64,000 nt of DNA from Nocardia sp. NBC_00403. Lineage in GTDB: Bacteria; Actinomycetota; Actinomycetes; Mycobacteriales; Mycobacteriaceae. The stretch is taken from positions 2,976,001 through 3,040,000 of the forward strand of contig NZ_CP107939.1 of NCBI RefSeq assembly GCF_036046055.1, read 5' to 3'. How positions within the stretch are numbered: position 1 is the first letter of the stretch; every line of letters starts with the position of its first letter. Position numbers and translations under genes: made by a program. Below the pieces are notes generated by a model that saw only the letters and a list, made by a program, of their open reading frames with translations, did not search any database and was not told where the DNA came from. Positions 15,587 to 25,441 of the stretch are shown piece by piece.

Positions 15587-17257
15587 ATGGTCGAGACGCA
15601 ACAGCATGCCGACGAGGATTCGGCGCCCCGCTCGGACGCCCACGTGGCAAAGCCGGGCGTACCGGAGCACGCAGCAAGTATGGTGTGGGACGCCTGGGGT
15701 ATTCCAGCCGGACACAAGCCGCTTTCGGCACAGATCCGGGGCCTGCTGGCGCAGGTTTTCGGAGTGTCCGGCGACCCGGCGCCGCGCCGCGATGAGGGCG
15801 ATGTACCGCTGCGCGAGTCGGTGCTGACCCCGGCCCGACGAGACGGGTTGGTCGAGGTGGTCGGCGCGGACAACGTGTCGCTCGCCCACCGCGATCGGTT
15901 GCTGCACGCAGGCGGAAAAAGCACCCCGGACCTGCTGCGCCGCCGCGTCGCCGAGCCACAGGAAGCACCGGATGCGGTCGTGTTCCCCGCCGGCCACGAG
16001 CAGGTGCTCGCGGTCCTGGCCTATTGCGCCGAACACGCCATCGCGGTGGTTCCCTTCGGTGGCGGCACCAGCGTGGTCGGCGGTGTCGACCCGGTGCGCG
16101 GCCGCTTCGAGGCGGTCATCGCGCTGGACCTGCGTCGCCTCGACACCGTCTCGGACATCGATCCGGTGAGCGGAACCGCCACGCTGGGCGCCGGTCTCAC
16201 CGGCCCGCGCGCCGAGGCATTGCTCGCCGACCGAGGACTTTCGCTCGGCCACTTCCCGCAGAGCTTCGAATTCGCGAGCATCGGTGGCTTCGCGGCCACC
16301 CGGTCCTCCGGACAGGCGTCCGCGGGCTACGGTCGCTTCGACGATATGGTCCAGCACCTGAAGATCGCCACGCCGAGCGGCACGCTGGAGCTCGGCCGTG
16401 CCCCCGCTTCGGCCGCAGGTCCGGACCTGCGCGAACTGTTCGTCGGTTCGGAAGGCGCCCTCGGTGTGATCACCGAGGTCACCCTGCGGGTGCATCCGGT
16501 GCCGGAAACCATTGCCTACCGGGCCTGGTCGTTCCCCGACTTCGCCACGGGCGCAGCCGCACTGCGCTCGGTGGTGCAGACGGGCGCGGCGCCGACGGTG
16601 CTGCGCTTGTCCGACGAGGTCGAGACCGGCATCAACCTGGCCCGCTCCGGTGATGTCGGCGGCACCCCGGTGTCGGGATGCCTGGCCATCACCACGTTCG
16701 AAGGCACCGGAGCCCACGTCGCATCGCGCAGCGCCGAGGCGGGTGCGCTCTTGGCGGCGGCGGGCGGCACGGACTTGGGTGCGACTCCTGCCGGGGAGTG
16801 GGAGCACGGCCGCTTCGCCGCGCCCTACATGCGCGACGCGCTGCTCGACGTCGGAGTGCTGTGCGAGACGCTGGAGACCGCCACCACCTGGTCGAATCTC
16901 GACAACCTCAAGGCGAAGGTCACTGCGGCACTGACGGATTCACTGGGCGGACAGGGTACGCCGCCACTGGTGATGTGCCACATCTCGCACACCTACCCGA
17001 CGGGCGCCTCGCTGTACTTCACGATCATCGCCAAGCAATTGGACGATCCGATCTCGCAGTGGGGCCTCGCGAAGAACGCGGTCGGCGACGCCATCGTGGC
17101 CGCAGGCGGCACCATCACCCACCATCATGCGGTCGGCACCGACCACCGCCCCTGGATGTCCGCCGAGGTCGGCGACCTGGGTGTCCGGGTATTGCGCGCG
17201 GTGAAACAGGAATTGGACCCCGCAGGAATCCTCAATCCTGGAAAGCTGGTCCCGTGA
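15587..17257 (+). CDS. FAD-binding oxidase, alkyl-DHAP synthase-like
   Basis: A 556-residue flavoprotein of the VAO/PCMH family, related to alkyldihydroxyacetonephosphate synthases and to Rv2251. The FAD-binding region is clear (VVPFGGGTSVVGGVDP near 147-162, then the SIGGFAATRSSGQASAGYG stretch). The C-terminal part has the histidine-rich ITHHHAVGTDHRPWM signature typical of this group, where alkyl-DHAP synthases place active-site histidines. It may act on DHAP-linked lipids, consistent with glpD and a lipid kinase next to it. The start is uncertain: ATG 15587 has no ribosome-binding site, and homologous sequence begins near SMVWDAWG (ATG 15680). Confidence 0.82.
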   Translation: MVETQQHADEDSAPRSDAHVAKPGVPEHAASMVWDAWGIPAGHKPLSAQIRGLLAQVFGVSGDPAPRRDEGDVPLRESVLTPARRDGLVEVVGADNVSLAHRDRLLHAGGKSTPDLLRRRVAEPQEAPDAVVFPAGHEQVLAVLAYCAEHAIAVVPFGGGTSVVGGVDPVRGRFEAVIALDLRRLDTVSDIDPVSGTATLGAGLTGPRAEALLADRGLSLGHFPQSFEFASIGGFAATRSSGQASAGYGRFDDMVQHLKIATPSGTLELGRAPASAAGPDLRELFVGSEGALGVITEVTLRVHPVPETIAYRAWSFPDFATGAAALRSVVQTGAAPTVLRLSDEVETGINLARSGDVGGTPVSGCLAITTFEGTGAHVASRSAEAGALLAAAGGTDLGATPAGEWEHGRFAAPYMRDALLDVGVLCETLETATTWSNLDNLKAKVTAALTDSLGGQGTPPLVMCHISHTYPTGASLYFTIIAKQLDDPISQWGLAKNAVGDAIVAAGGTITHHHAVGTDHRPWMSAEVGDLGVRVLRAVKQELDPAGILNPGKLVP

Positions 17258-18213
17258 CGCAGGACTCGACACGCACCATCGGTGCGGTCACCGTGGTGAC
17301 CAACCCCATGTCCGGGGTCGGCCGTGGGCACGACGTCGCGGCCGCCACACTGGCCCGATTCGCCGAGCGTGGTGTCGCGGTCACCGAGGTGCGCGCACCA
17401 TCTGCCGCCGAATCTGTTCGCCTGGTGCGGGATTCGATTTCCCGCGTGGATCAGGTACCGGACGCGGTGGTGTGCATCGGCGGGGACGGGCTTGTCAACG
17501 TCGTCCTCGAGGCACTGGCGCAGACCGGAGTGCCGCTCGGGCTCGTCCCCGCGGGCACCGGCAACGACCTCGCCAGGGAACTCGGTGTCCCCACCGATGA
17601 TCCGGTGGCCGCCGCGGATCTCGTACTCGACGGCCACACTCGCACCATCGATCTCGGCCGGATCGAAACGCCCGGGTCGGAGCCGATGTGGTTCGCCACC
17701 GTGGCCGGCACGGGGTTCGATGCCCGAGTCACCCTGCGCGCCAACGGCATGCGCTGGCCGAAGGGGCCACTGCGGTACACGTTCGCGGCGCTGGCCGAGA
17801 TCTCCGGTCGCTTCACCGTGCCCTATCGGATCGAGCTGACCGGGGTCGCGCCGGGCGCATTGGACAATCCGGCGATGGACACGGTCGTGGAGACGGCGGC
17901 GGTCATGGTCGCGGTGGGCAACACCCGCACCTACGGCGGCGGCATGTTGATCTGCCCGGACGCGATCATGGACGATGGCCTGCTCGACCTGACCGTGGTC
18001 GGCGCGGTATCGCGACTGGACATGCTCCGGCTGCTTCCCGCCCTGTCGGCGGGCAAGCGGATCGACCATCCGGCGACCAAGCAGTATCGAACCGCGCAGG
18101 TGACGTTGACCGCCGCAGGCGCCCCGGCCACCGCCGACGGTGAACCAGCGGGCACGCTGCCGGTCACGATCAGTGCCGTACCCGGCGCGCTCACCGTGCT
18201 GGTTCGTCGTTAG
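17254..18213 (+). CDS. Diacylglycerol kinase (DAGK_cat family)
   Basis: A 319-residue lipid kinase. The nucleotide-binding signature VCIGGDGLVNVVLEAL is near 73-88 and PAGTGNDLARELG near 97-109, both typical of the DAGK catalytic fold. The C-terminal half contains the MLICPDAIMDDGLLDLTVVG region. It phosphorylates diacylglycerol to phosphatidic acid; the mycobacterial homologue Rv2252 has been linked to phosphatidylinositol mannoside synthesis. The GTG at 17254 overlaps the FAD-oxidase stop by four bases (GTGA), showing translational coupling. The stop overlaps a convergent P-loop gene. Confidence 0.9.
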   Translation: MTQDSTRTIGAVTVVTNPMSGVGRGHDVAAATLARFAERGVAVTEVRAPSAAESVRLVRDSISRVDQVPDAVVCIGGDGLVNVVLEALAQTGVPLGLVPAGTGNDLARELGVPTDDPVAAADLVLDGHTRTIDLGRIETPGSEPMWFATVAGTGFDARVTLRANGMRWPKGPLRYTFAALAEISGRFTVPYRIELTGVAPGALDNPAMDTVVETAAVMVAVGNTRTYGGGMLICPDAIMDDGLLDLTVVGAVSRLDMLRLLPALSAGKRIDHPATKQYRTAQVTLTAAGAPATADGEPAGTLPVTISAVPGALTVLVRR

Positions 18214-18950
18214 TCGTCGGATCTCCAGGCGGCGAAGCCGACTCGTCTGATCCGGTCGACATTGGTTCGATCGATGATCACCGTCGAGGCCGGTGCGGGC
18301 TGTGGCACGCGGCCCGCACCGAGTTCGCGGATCAGTCGTCGCCATCGATGGCAGTGCAGGGTGAACGCGGGCCCGTTGATCCGGCGCCCGCGTGCGAACT
18401 GGCCTGCGCGGGCCGCGGTGGCAGGCACATCGAGCAGGATCACGTGCACTTCCCGGTGGTACCCGGTGGCCCACCGTGTGAGTAGTCGGCGCGTCCATCC
18501 GAAGGTCGCGCAATCGTGAATCACCACCGGTCCTGCATTGTCGCGCAGCGCATTTCGGATCCGGACGAAATGCGCGATGTGCACCACCGGTCGCCACAGG
18601 AGATAGGGCAGCCAGCCGACCCGGCGTCGCCACCAGTTGCGGGTCTGGTTCGAATCGAGCACGACCGAACCCTGCGGTCCCTTCGTCGCCTGATCGGCAT
18701 CCGCTGTCGCACCGAAGAACATTCGCAGCGCGGTGCTCTTGCCCGCGCCGGGCACCCCCGCGACGATCAGCGCGGCCGTCGCCGGATACCGCAACTCATC
18801 GACGATCAGTCCGCGCAGATCGTGGACGGAATCCGGTGCGATGACAGGGAATTCGGCGAGTGACGGCCGCGATTGCGCAGCGGCGAAGGGCGGCCCGTCG
18901 AGCGGAGGGTTCACCCTTTCCAGCGTCGCGGGCCGAATTCGATTCGGCAA
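18210..18950 (-). CDS. P-loop AAA/zeta-like kinase family protein
   Basis: A 246-residue protein with a Walker A motif, VAGVPGAGKSTALRM (about 63-77), and a later VVIHDCATFGWTRRLLTRW segment that could hold the Walker B acid. The C-terminal part is Arg-rich. It resembles small actinobacterial AAA ATPases of unknown function; no toxin or antitoxin partner is adjacent. The start is uncertain: a TTG at 18950 gives the full length, while a GTG at 18911 is also possible. Its end overlaps the convergent kinase gene by four bases. Confidence 0.65.
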   Translation of the reverse strand: MPNRIRPATLERVNPPLDGPPFAAAQSRPSLAEFPVIAPDSVHDLRGLIVDELRYPATAALIVAGVPGAGKSTALRMFFGATADADQATKGPQGSVVLDSNQTRNWWRRRVGWLPYLLWRPVVHIAHFVRIRNALRDNAGPVVIHDCATFGWTRRLLTRWATGYHREVHVILLDVPATAARAGQFARGRRINGPAFTLHCHRWRRLIRELGAGRVPQPAPASTVIIDRTNVDRIRRVGFAAWRSDD

Positions 18951-18991
18951 CAGGGAAAACCCTGATTTCGGCTGAGAATTCCCTGATGATG

Positions 18992-19585
18992 CTAGGTCGT
19001 CGCGCGGCCGCGGGAGCGCGCCCGCAGATGCATGCGCTCGCCTTGACTACCGAACAGGCTCAGTATCTCCACCGGCCCGCGCCCGGCACTGCCGAACCAG
19101 TGCGGCTGTCTGGTGTCGAATTCGGCGGCTTCGCCGGGGCCGAGGACGACATCGTGTTCGGCGAGGACCAGGCGCAATCGGCCCGACAGTACGTAGAGCC
19201 ACTCGAAGCCCTCGTGGACCCGGGGATCGGGCTCGGTGCGCTCGGCCGGGATGACCATCTTGAACGCCTGTAGCGGACCCGGCTGCCGGGTGAGCGGAAT
19301 GATCGTGGTGCCGTTGATCTTCCGCGGATTGGAGTGCACGCGCGGGTCGGCGATCTTCGGTGCGGCGACGAGCTCGTCCAGCGGCACCTGATGGGCGAGC
19401 GCGATCGGCAGCAGCAGCTCCAGGCTGGCCTTGCGCTGGCCGGACTCCAGGCGCGACAGGGTGCTCTTGGAGATCCCGGTGGCCTCCGACAGCGCCGTCA
19501 GCGTGACGTTGCGGTGCGTGCGCAACGCCTTGAGTCGCGGACCGATGTCGGCGATGGCCTGGGTGATTCCCGGCTGAATCTTCAT
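18992..19585 (-). CDS. XRE-family regulator with C-terminal cupin
   Basis: A 197-residue two-domain regulator. The N-terminal HTH is at about 14-68 (LKALRTHRNVTLTALSEATG, then ISKSTLSRLESGQRKASLEL), followed by a linker and a cupin_2 domain at ~105-180 (HEGFEWLYVLSGRLRLVL, then GEAAEFDTRQPHWFG). In this family the cupin senses a small ligand. ATG 19585 fits the domain start; longer frames upstream are not supported. The gene is divergent from a thioredoxin-reductase-like gene, and a perfect 19-bp palindrome in the gap is the likely operator. Confidence 0.87.
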   Translation of the reverse strand: MKIQPGITQAIADIGPRLKALRTHRNVTLTALSEATGISKSTLSRLESGQRKASLELLLPIALAHQVPLDELVAAPKIADPRVHSNPRKINGTTIIPLTRQPGPLQAFKMVIPAERTEPDPRVHEGFEWLYVLSGRLRLVLAEHDVVLGPGEAAEFDTRQPHWFGSAGRGPVEILSLFGSQGERMHLRARSRGRATT

Positions 19586-19599
19586 CCCACCAGTGCACC

Positions 19600-19618
19600 G
19601 CTGATTCCCGGAATCAGC
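19600..19618. promoter_or_regulatory. Perfect palindromic operator candidate
   Basis: GCTGATTCCCGGAATCAGC has 9-base arms and a 1-base centre and lies between the divergent XRE-cupin and flavoprotein genes. A second TGATTCCCGG half-site occurs at 19564-19573 inside the regulator's start region. The XRE protein is the likely binder. Confidence 0.7.
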
Positions 19619-19676
19619 AATATTTGTTGCCGAAATCGCGCGGACGGCGGCATGGTGACCGCGGAGGTGATCGCAG

Positions 19677-20612
19677 ATGAGCGAAACATATGACGTAGTG
19701 ATCATTGGTGGCGGTGCGGCGGGACTGTCCGCTGCCCTGGTGCTCACCAGGGCGCGGCGGCGGGTTGCCGTGGTGCGCGGTGGTGCGCCGCGCAATGCGC
19801 CGGCCGAGCACATGCACGGGTTTCTTTCCAGGGACGGCATGCCCCCCGGTGAGTTGATTGCCAGCGGCTCGGCCGAGGTCGCGGGATACGGCGGTGAGCT
19901 GATCGACGATATGGTCAACAGCGTCGAAAAGACCGGCGAGCCAGGTGATTTCACGGTGCGACTGGCGAGCGGGCGGGAACTGCGTGCGCGCAGGGTGCTG
20001 GTGGCGACGGGTCTGCGCGACGTGCTGCCCGAACTACCCGGCATCAGGGAGCGCTGGGGTGCCGACGTGCTGCACTGCCCGTACTGCCACGGCTACGAGG
20101 TGCGTGACCAGCCGCTCGGGATCCTGGGCGGAACGGAGCCCGGTGCGAGTGCCAGAGCCCTGCATGTCGCGTTGCTGTTGCCCCAATGGTCGGCCGACGT
20201 GATCTTCTTCGCGCACACCATGGCGCTGTCGGAGGCCGACCGGGCCAGGCTCGCCGGTCGTGGCGTGCGTGTCGTGGACGGGCAGGTCGCGCGGCTGGTC
20301 GTGGCGGACCGGCTGCGGGGTGTGGAACTGGTCGACGGGCGCGCGGTGCCGCGAGCGGCGATGTTCGTCGCGCCGACCTTCGTGCCCAATGCCGATGTGC
20401 TGCTCGCGCTCGGCTGTGACGTCGACGGCAACGGCTGGGTGCACACCGACAAGTCGGGCCGGACCAGCGTGCCCGGCGTCTGGGCTGCGGGCAATGTGGC
20501 CGACCCGACAGCGCAGGTGATCTCTGCCGCGGGCGCGGGATCGGCCGCCGCTATCGCGATAAACGCCGATCTGGTGGAGCAGGACACCAGCGTGTTGGCA
20601 GCCACGCATTGA
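19677..20612 (+). CDS. NAD(P)/FAD-dependent oxidoreductase, thioredoxin-reductase-like
   Basis: A 311-residue flavoprotein with the thioredoxin-reductase architecture: FAD motif VVIIGGGAAGLSAALV (7-22), a redox CPYC motif in HCPYCHGYEV, and the C-terminal SVPGVWAAGNVAD FAD segment. The second Rossmann region has GILGGTEPGAS rather than a strict GxGxxA, so pyridine nucleotide preference is unclear. The CPYCHGYE context differs from the CATCDG of true thioredoxin reductases, and no thioredoxin gene is near, so the substrate may be different. It is divergent from the XRE-cupin regulator. The ATG at 19677 follows a weak GGAGGTGATCGCAG region. Confidence 0.83.
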   Translation: MSETYDVVIIGGGAAGLSAALVLTRARRRVAVVRGGAPRNAPAEHMHGFLSRDGMPPGELIASGSAEVAGYGGELIDDMVNSVEKTGEPGDFTVRLASGRELRARRVLVATGLRDVLPELPGIRERWGADVLHCPYCHGYEVRDQPLGILGGTEPGASARALHVALLLPQWSADVIFFAHTMALSEADRARLAGRGVRVVDGQVARLVVADRLRGVELVDGRAVPRAAMFVAPTFVPNADVLLALGCDVDGNGWVHTDKSGRTSVPGVWAAGNVADPTAQVISAAGAGSAAAIAINADLVEQDTSVLAATH

Positions 20613-20684
20613 ATGCGCAAAGAAGCTGAGAATTACTTATGGATTCCGGGGCCTGCCCCGGATCGACGGTAAGCTCTCACCTGT

Positions 20685-20732
20685 AGGCGGAGTGTTCGGT
20701 GTCCCTCATCCACCGAAGACTCCGCCTTTTTT
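20685..20732 (+). terminator. Strong intrinsic terminator upstream of valS
   Basis: A two-part stem (20685-20693 with 20719-20727, and 20695-20701 with 20711-20717) with a 9-base loop is followed by a run of Ts to 20732. A smaller 8-bp hairpin at 20645-20662 precedes it. It probably ends the flavoprotein transcript; an attenuator role for valS is less likely because valS seems to have its own promoter downstream. Confidence 0.85.
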
Positions 20733-20773
20733 CTATGCCTGGTGGGCGGTGTGAGCGCGCCGAACTCGGCCAC

Positions 20774-20786
20774 TAGAATCGTCGGG
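20774..20786 (+). promoter_or_regulatory. valS -10 element, leaderless start
   Basis: TAGAAT at 20774-20779 fits the actinobacterial TANNNT -10 and ends 6 bases before the GTG start at 20786, with no ribosome-binding site between them. The mRNA therefore probably begins at the start codon. Confidence 0.55.
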
Positions 20787-23464
20787 TGACCAGCGCAGCC
20801 TCTGACAACTCGCGTAATCGTGCCGATGCCCTCCCCAAAAGCTGGAACCCCAGCGAGGTGGAGGCCGAAATGTACGAGCGCTGGGTAGCCGCCGGTTATT
20901 TCACCGCCGATGTCGCGAACGACAAGCCCGGTTACTCGATCGTGCTGCCGCCGCCGAACGTCACCGGCAGCCTGCACATGGGCCACGCCCTCGACCACAC
21001 CCTGATGGACACCCTCTCCCGCCGCAAGCGCATGCAGGGCTACGAGGTGCTATGGCTGCCCGGCATGGACCACGCGGGCATCGCCACCCAGACCATCGTG
21101 GAAAAACAGCTCGCGGTGGACGGCAAGACCAAAGAAGACTTCGGCCGTGAACTGTTCATCGACAAGGTCTGGGACTGGAAGCGCGAGTCCGGCGGCGCCA
21201 TCCAGTGGCAGATGCGCGCGCTCGGCGACGGCGTCGACTGGAGTCGCGACCGGTTCACCATGGACGACGGCCTGTCCAGGGCCGTGCAGACCATCTTCAA
21301 GCGGCTTTTCGACGCGGGCCTGATCTATCGCGCGGAGCGGCTGGTCAACTGGTCGCCGGAACTGCGCACCGCCATCTCCGATATCGAGGTCAAGCACGAG
21401 GAGGTGCCGGGCGAGCTGATCTCGCTGCGCTATGGCTCCCTCGACGACAACGAGCCGCACGTGATCGTGGCGACCACCCGCGTGGAGACAATGCTCGGCG
21501 ACACCGCCGTCGCGGTGCACCCGGACGACCCCCGGTACCAGTCCTTGATCGGCACCACGCTGTACCACCCGATCACCGGACGTCAGATCCCGATCGTTGC
21601 CGACGACTACGTCGACCCCGAATTCGGTTCCGGCGCAGTGAAGATCACCCCCGCGCACGATCCCAACGACTTCGAGATGGGGCTGCGGCACAACCTGCCG
21701 ATGCCGACCATCATGGATGAGCGCGGCCGGATCGCCGACACCGGCACCGAATTCGACGGCATGGACCGGTTCGAGGCCAGGGTCAAGGTGCGCGAGCGCC
21801 TGGCCGCCGAGGGCCGCATCGCTGCCGAGAAGCGGCCCTACCTGCACAGCGTCGGGCACTCCGAGCGCAGTGGCGAGGCGATCGAGCCGCGCCTTTCGAT
21901 GCAGTGGTGGGTCAAGGTCGAGGCGCTGGCCAAGGCCGCCGGTGACGCAGTTCGCAACGGCGACACCGTCATTCACCCGGCCAGCCAGGAGCCGCGTTGG
22001 TTCGACTGGGTCGACAACATGCACGACTGGACCATCTCGCGACAGCTGTGGTGGGGCCACCGCATCCCGATCTGGTACGGCCCCGACGGCGAAGTGGTGT
22101 GCGTCGGGCCGGACGAGACCGCGCCGGAAGGCTGGGTGCAGGACCCCGACGTGCTCGACACCTGGTTCTCCTCGGGGCTGTGGCCGTTCTCCACCATGGG
22201 CTGGCCCGACTCCACCACAGAACTCCAGAAGTTCTATCCGACCAGCGTGCTCGTCACCGGCTACGACATCCTGTTCTTCTGGGTGGCCAGGATGATGATG
22301 TTCGGCACGTTCGTTTCCGACGACCCGGTGCTCACGGCGGGCAAGGACGGCGCGAAGCAGGTGCCGTTCAAGGATGTGTTCCTGCACGGTCTGATTCGCG
22401 ATCAGTTCGGTAAGAAGATGTCCAAATCGCGCGGCAACGGCATCGACCCGCTGGACTGGATCACGTCCTACGGTGCGGACGCGCTGCGCTTCACCCTGGC
22501 GCGCGGCGCACAGCCCGGCGGTGACCTTTCGGTCGGCGAAGCGCACGCACTGGCCTCGCGCAGCTTCGTGACAAAGCTGTTCAACGCCACCAAGTTCGCG
22601 CTGATGAACGGCGCGCACACCGGTGAGCTGCCGGCACGCGCCGAGCTCACCGATGCCGATTGCTGGATCGTCGACCGGCTCGAAGAGGTTCGCGCCGAAG
22701 TGGATTCAGCGTTCGACGCCTACGAGTTCGGCAAGGCCTGCGAGGCGCTCTACCACTTCGCGTGGGACGAACTGTGCGACTGGTACCTGGAATTGGCGAA
22801 GGTGCAGTTCGCCGCGGCGGGCTCGCGCGCCGAGTCGACCGCCGTGGTGCTCGGCAACGTCCTCGACTCGGTGTTGCGACTGCTGCACCCGGTAATCCCA
22901 TTCGTGACCGAGTCGCTGTGGCAGGCGCTGACCGGCGGCGAGTCGGTCGTTATCGCCGCGTGGCCGCAGGCCAGCGGTGTGCCGACCGATGTGGCTGCGG
23001 CGCAGCGTATTTCGGACGCGCAGCGGTTGATCACCGAGATCCGCCGGTTCCGCAGCGATCAGGGCCTCGCCGACAAGCAGAAGGTCGCAGCCAAGCTGAT
23101 CGGCCTCGACGCGGCGGGCCTCACCGAGCAGCAGTCGTCGGTGGCCAACCTGGCCAGGCTCACCGAGCCGGGCGTGGATTTCGCGGCGACCGCATCCCTG
23201 GAGATCCGGCTCAGCGCGGCAACCGTCACTGTGGAACTGGACACCTCCGGTGCGGTCGACCTTGATGCCGAACGCCGTCGTCTGGAGAAGGACCTGGCCG
23301 CCGCCGAGAAGGAATTGGCAGCCACCACGGCCAAACTCGGCAACGAGGCCTTCCTCGCCAAGGCGCCGGAACCGGTGGTCGACAAGATCAAGGGCAGGCG
23401 CGATGTCGCTGCGTCCGAAGTCACCCGCATCAGCGCCCGGCTTGCGGAATTGAGCGGCAAATGA
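20786..23464 (+). CDS. valS: Valyl-tRNA synthetase
   Basis: An 892-residue class I synthetase charging tRNA-Val. The HIGH-type signature HMGH is at 64-67 ([15 protein letters not shown]) and KMSKS near 543-547 ([15 protein letters not shown]). An editing domain (CP1) lies between them, including [16 protein letters not shown]. The anticodon-binding domain ([20 protein letters not shown]) is followed by the C-terminal coiled coil ([20 protein letters not shown]), as in bacterial ValRS. Length is normal. The GTG at 20786 is probably leaderless. folC overlaps its stop by four bases, as in mycobacteria. Confidence 0.97.
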   Translation: MTSAASDNSRNRADALPKSWNPSEVEAEMYERWVAAGYFTADVANDKPGYSIVLPPPNVTGSLHMGHALDHTLMDTLSRRKRMQGYEVLWLPGMDHAGIATQTIVEKQLAVDGKTKEDFGRELFIDKVWDWKRESGGAIQWQMRALGDGVDWSRDRFTMDDGLSRAVQTIFKRLFDAGLIYRAERLVNWSPELRTAISDIEVKHEEVPGELISLRYGSLDDNEPHVIVATTRVETMLGDTAVAVHPDDPRYQSLIGTTLYHPITGRQIPIVADDYVDPEFGSGAVKITPAHDPNDFEMGLRHNLPMPTIMDERGRIADTGTEFDGMDRFEARVKVRERLAAEGRIAAEKRPYLHSVGHSERSGEAIEPRLSMQWWVKVEALAKAAGDAVRNGDTVIHPASQEPRWFDWVDNMHDWTISRQLWWGHRIPIWYGPDGEVVCVGPDETAPEGWVQDPDVLDTWFSSGLWPFSTMGWPDSTTELQKFYPTSVLVTGYDILFFWVARMMMFGTFVSDDPVLTAGKDGAKQVPFKDVFLHGLIRDQFGKKMSKSRGNGIDPLDWITSYGADALRFTLARGAQPGGDLSVGEAHALASRSFVTKLFNATKFALMNGAHTGELPARAELTDADCWIVDRLEEVRAEVDSAFDAYEFGKACEALYHFAWDELCDWYLELAKVQFAAAGSRAESTAVVLGNVLDSVLRLLHPVIPFVTESLWQALTGGESVVIAAWPQASGVPTDVAAAQRISDAQRLITEIRRFRSDQGLADKQKVAAKLIGLDAAGLTEQQSSVANLARLTEPGVDFAATASLEIRLSAATVTVELDTSGAVDLDAERRRLEKDLAAAEKELAATTAKLGNEAFLAKAPEPVVDKIKGRRDVAASEVTRISARLAELSGK

Positions 23465-24927
23465 ACACCGAGCCGGAACCACAGTACGACGACGACGGGT
23501 CACCGATCCCCGCCACCCGGCTCGGTGCCGGGCCCTCTCCTGTCGACCTGGCCGAAATGGCTCTGGTCGAGGCAGAACTCGATCGCCGCTGGCCGGAAAC
23601 CAAGATCGAGCCGTCGCTCACCCGCATCGCCACCCTGATGGATCTGCTCGCCTCACCGCAGCAGCACTATCCGGCGATCCACGTCGCGGGCACCAACGGC
23701 AAGACCTCGGTGACCAGGATGATCGATGCACTGCTCACCGCGCTGCACCGGCGGACCGGCCGGATCACCAGCCCGCACCTGCAATTGGCAACCGAGCGGA
23801 TCAGCATCGACAACAAGCCGATCACGCCCGCCCAGTACGTGGCGACCTATCGTGAGCTGTTGCCCTACATCGAGATGATCGACAAGCAGTCCGCCGCCGC
23901 GGACGGCCCGGCGATGAGCAAGTTCGAGGTGCTCACCGGCATGGCCTTCGCGGCCTTCGCCGAGGCGCCGGTCGATGTCGCGATCGTCGAGACCGGCATG
24001 GGCGGCACCTGGGATGCGACCAATGTGATCGACGGGCAGGTCGCGGTGATCACCCCGATCGGCCTCGACCACACCGACTACCTCGGCCCCGACCTCACCG
24101 CCATCGCAGGCGAGAAGGCCGGGATCATCAAGCGTGCGCCCGACAGCCTGATTCCGCGCGACACCGTCGCGGTGATCGCCGAACAGGAGCCGGAGGCCAT
24201 GGAGGTGCTGCTGCGGCGCGCCGTCGAGGTCGACGCCGCGGTGGCCCGCGAGGGCTCGGAGTTCCGGGTGCTGGCCAGGCAGATTGCGGTCGGCGGTCAG
24301 CAGCTCGAATTGCAAGGTCTCGGCGGGGTGTACGACGAGATCTTCCTGCCGCTGCACGGCGAGCATCAAGCGCGCAATGCCGTGCTCGCCCTCGCCGCAG
24401 TCGAGGCGTTCTTCGGCGCGGGCGCGGACCGCCAGCTCGACATCGACGCGATCCGAGCCGGTTTCGCGAGCGTCACCAGCCCGGGCAGGCTCGAGCGCAT
24501 GCGCAGCGCGCCGACCATCTTCATCGACGCCGCGCACAACCCCGCAGGCGCAAAAGCCCTGGCCGCGACGCTCACCACCGAGTTCGACTTCCGCAAACTG
24601 GTCGGCGTGGTCGGGGTGTTCAGCGACAAGGACGCCGCGGGCATCTTGGAGGCGTTGGAGCCGGTCCTCGACGAAATCGTCGTCACCAGCAATGGGTCGC
24701 CGCGCGCCATGGACGTCGACACCCTCGCCAACTTGGCCGTGCAGCGTTTCGGCGACGAGCGGGTCGTCACCGCTGAAACGCTGCCCGACGCCCTCGAAAC
24801 GGCTATCGCACTGGCCGAGGAGGTCGGCGAGCCCGGCGAGATGGTCTCCGGCGCCGGTGTCGTGGTGACCGGTTCGGTGGTCACGGCGGGCGCGGCCCGC
24901 GCGCTGTTCGGAAAGGATCCGGCGTGA
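23461..24927 (+). CDS. folC: Bifunctional folylpolyglutamate/dihydrofolate synthase
   Basis: A 488-residue Mur-ligase-family enzyme that adds glutamates to folates. The ATP-binding loop VAGTNGKTS is at about 75-83, followed by [31 protein letters not shown] and the C-terminal [13 protein letters not shown] signature. An acidic, disordered-looking ~40-residue leader precedes the catalytic core, a common actinobacterial feature. ATG 23461 overlaps the valS stop (ATGA), so the genes are translationally coupled. A small DUF4233 membrane protein gene follows. Confidence 0.95.
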   Translation: MNTEPEPQYDDDGSPIPATRLGAGPSPVDLAEMALVEAELDRRWPETKIEPSLTRIATLMDLLASPQQHYPAIHVAGTNGKTSVTRMIDALLTALHRRTGRITSPHLQLATERISIDNKPITPAQYVATYRELLPYIEMIDKQSAAADGPAMSKFEVLTGMAFAAFAEAPVDVAIVETGMGGTWDATNVIDGQVAVITPIGLDHTDYLGPDLTAIAGEKAGIIKRAPDSLIPRDTVAVIAEQEPEAMEVLLRRAVEVDAAVAREGSEFRVLARQIAVGGQQLELQGLGGVYDEIFLPLHGEHQARNAVLALAAVEAFFGAGADRQLDIDAIRAGFASVTSPGRLERMRSAPTIFIDAAHNPAGAKALAATLTTEFDFRKLVGVVGVFSDKDAAGILEALEPVLDEIVVTSNGSPRAMDVDTLANLAVQRFGDERVVTAETLPDALETAIALAEEVGEPGEMVSGAGVVVTGSVVTAGAARALFGKDPA

Positions 24928-24954
24928 GGGATCGATCCACCGCAAGGAGACAGC

Positions 24955-25371
24955 ATGAGTGAGTCGACCGACGGCGACCAGGCCGCTGCGCCCTCTGCCC
25001 CCGACCCATGGAAGGGGCTGCGCGGTGTCATGGCGGGCACGCTGATTCTCGAGGCGATCACGGTTCTGCTCGCGTTGCCCGTCGTCGGGTCGGTCGGCGG
25101 CGGGGTGGGCTGGTTCTCCGGCAGCTACCTCGTGATCTTGGCGTTGGTCATGATTCTCGGCGCGGGACTCCAGCGCCGCCCGTGGGCGATACCGTTCAAC
25201 CTCGCCCTCCAGGTGCTGTTGATACTCGGAGTATTCGTGCACGTCTCCATCGGGGTGATGGGGATTCTGTTCGCCGTGGTGTGGGGCTTCATCCTGGTCT
25301 TGCGTCACGATGTCAAGCGCCGCATGGAGCAGGGATTACTGCCGAGTCAGCGCACTCGGCGCTCCGCCTAG
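24955..25371 (+). CDS. DUF4233 membrane protein
   Basis: A 138-residue membrane protein with a charged N-terminus and about four hydrophobic segments (roughly 23-45, 49-65, 78-94 and 98-114), ending in a basic tail. It corresponds to the DUF4233 family, whose mycobacterial member (Rv2446c) sits in the same place between folC and ndk. The function is unknown; the conserved position suggests a link to folate or nucleotide housekeeping, which is inference. The ATG at 24955 follows AAGGAGACAGC, 27 bases after folC. Confidence 0.85.
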   Translation: MSESTDGDQAAAPSAPDPWKGLRGVMAGTLILEAITVLLALPVVGSVGGGVGWFSGSYLVILALVMILGAGLQRRPWAIPFNLALQVLLILGVFVHVSIGVMGILFAVVWGFILVLRHDVKRRMEQGLLPSQRTRRSA

Positions 25372-25427
25372 CCGCCCGTCCGGCCCGCTGCGCAGTTGCC
25401 CGTTGAATACTTCGCCCGACCGCCGGT

Positions 25428-25441
25428 TAGGCTGTGCGCCG
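25428..25441 (+). promoter_or_regulatory. ndk -10 element, leaderless start
   Basis: TAGGCT at 25428-25433 lies 7 bases before the GTG at 25441, and a TTGAAT -35-like hexamer is at 25403-25408. No ribosome-binding site is seen, which suggests a leaderless mRNA. Confidence 0.45.

Noticed and set aside
20641..20785. T-box or attenuator leader for valS
   Set aside because: The T-box sequence motif and specifier arrangement are absent, and a -10 box lies downstream of the terminator, next to the valS start.
21050..22618. A 522-codon open frame on the minus strand
   Set aside because: Fully antisense to valS; no domains or ribosome-binding site.
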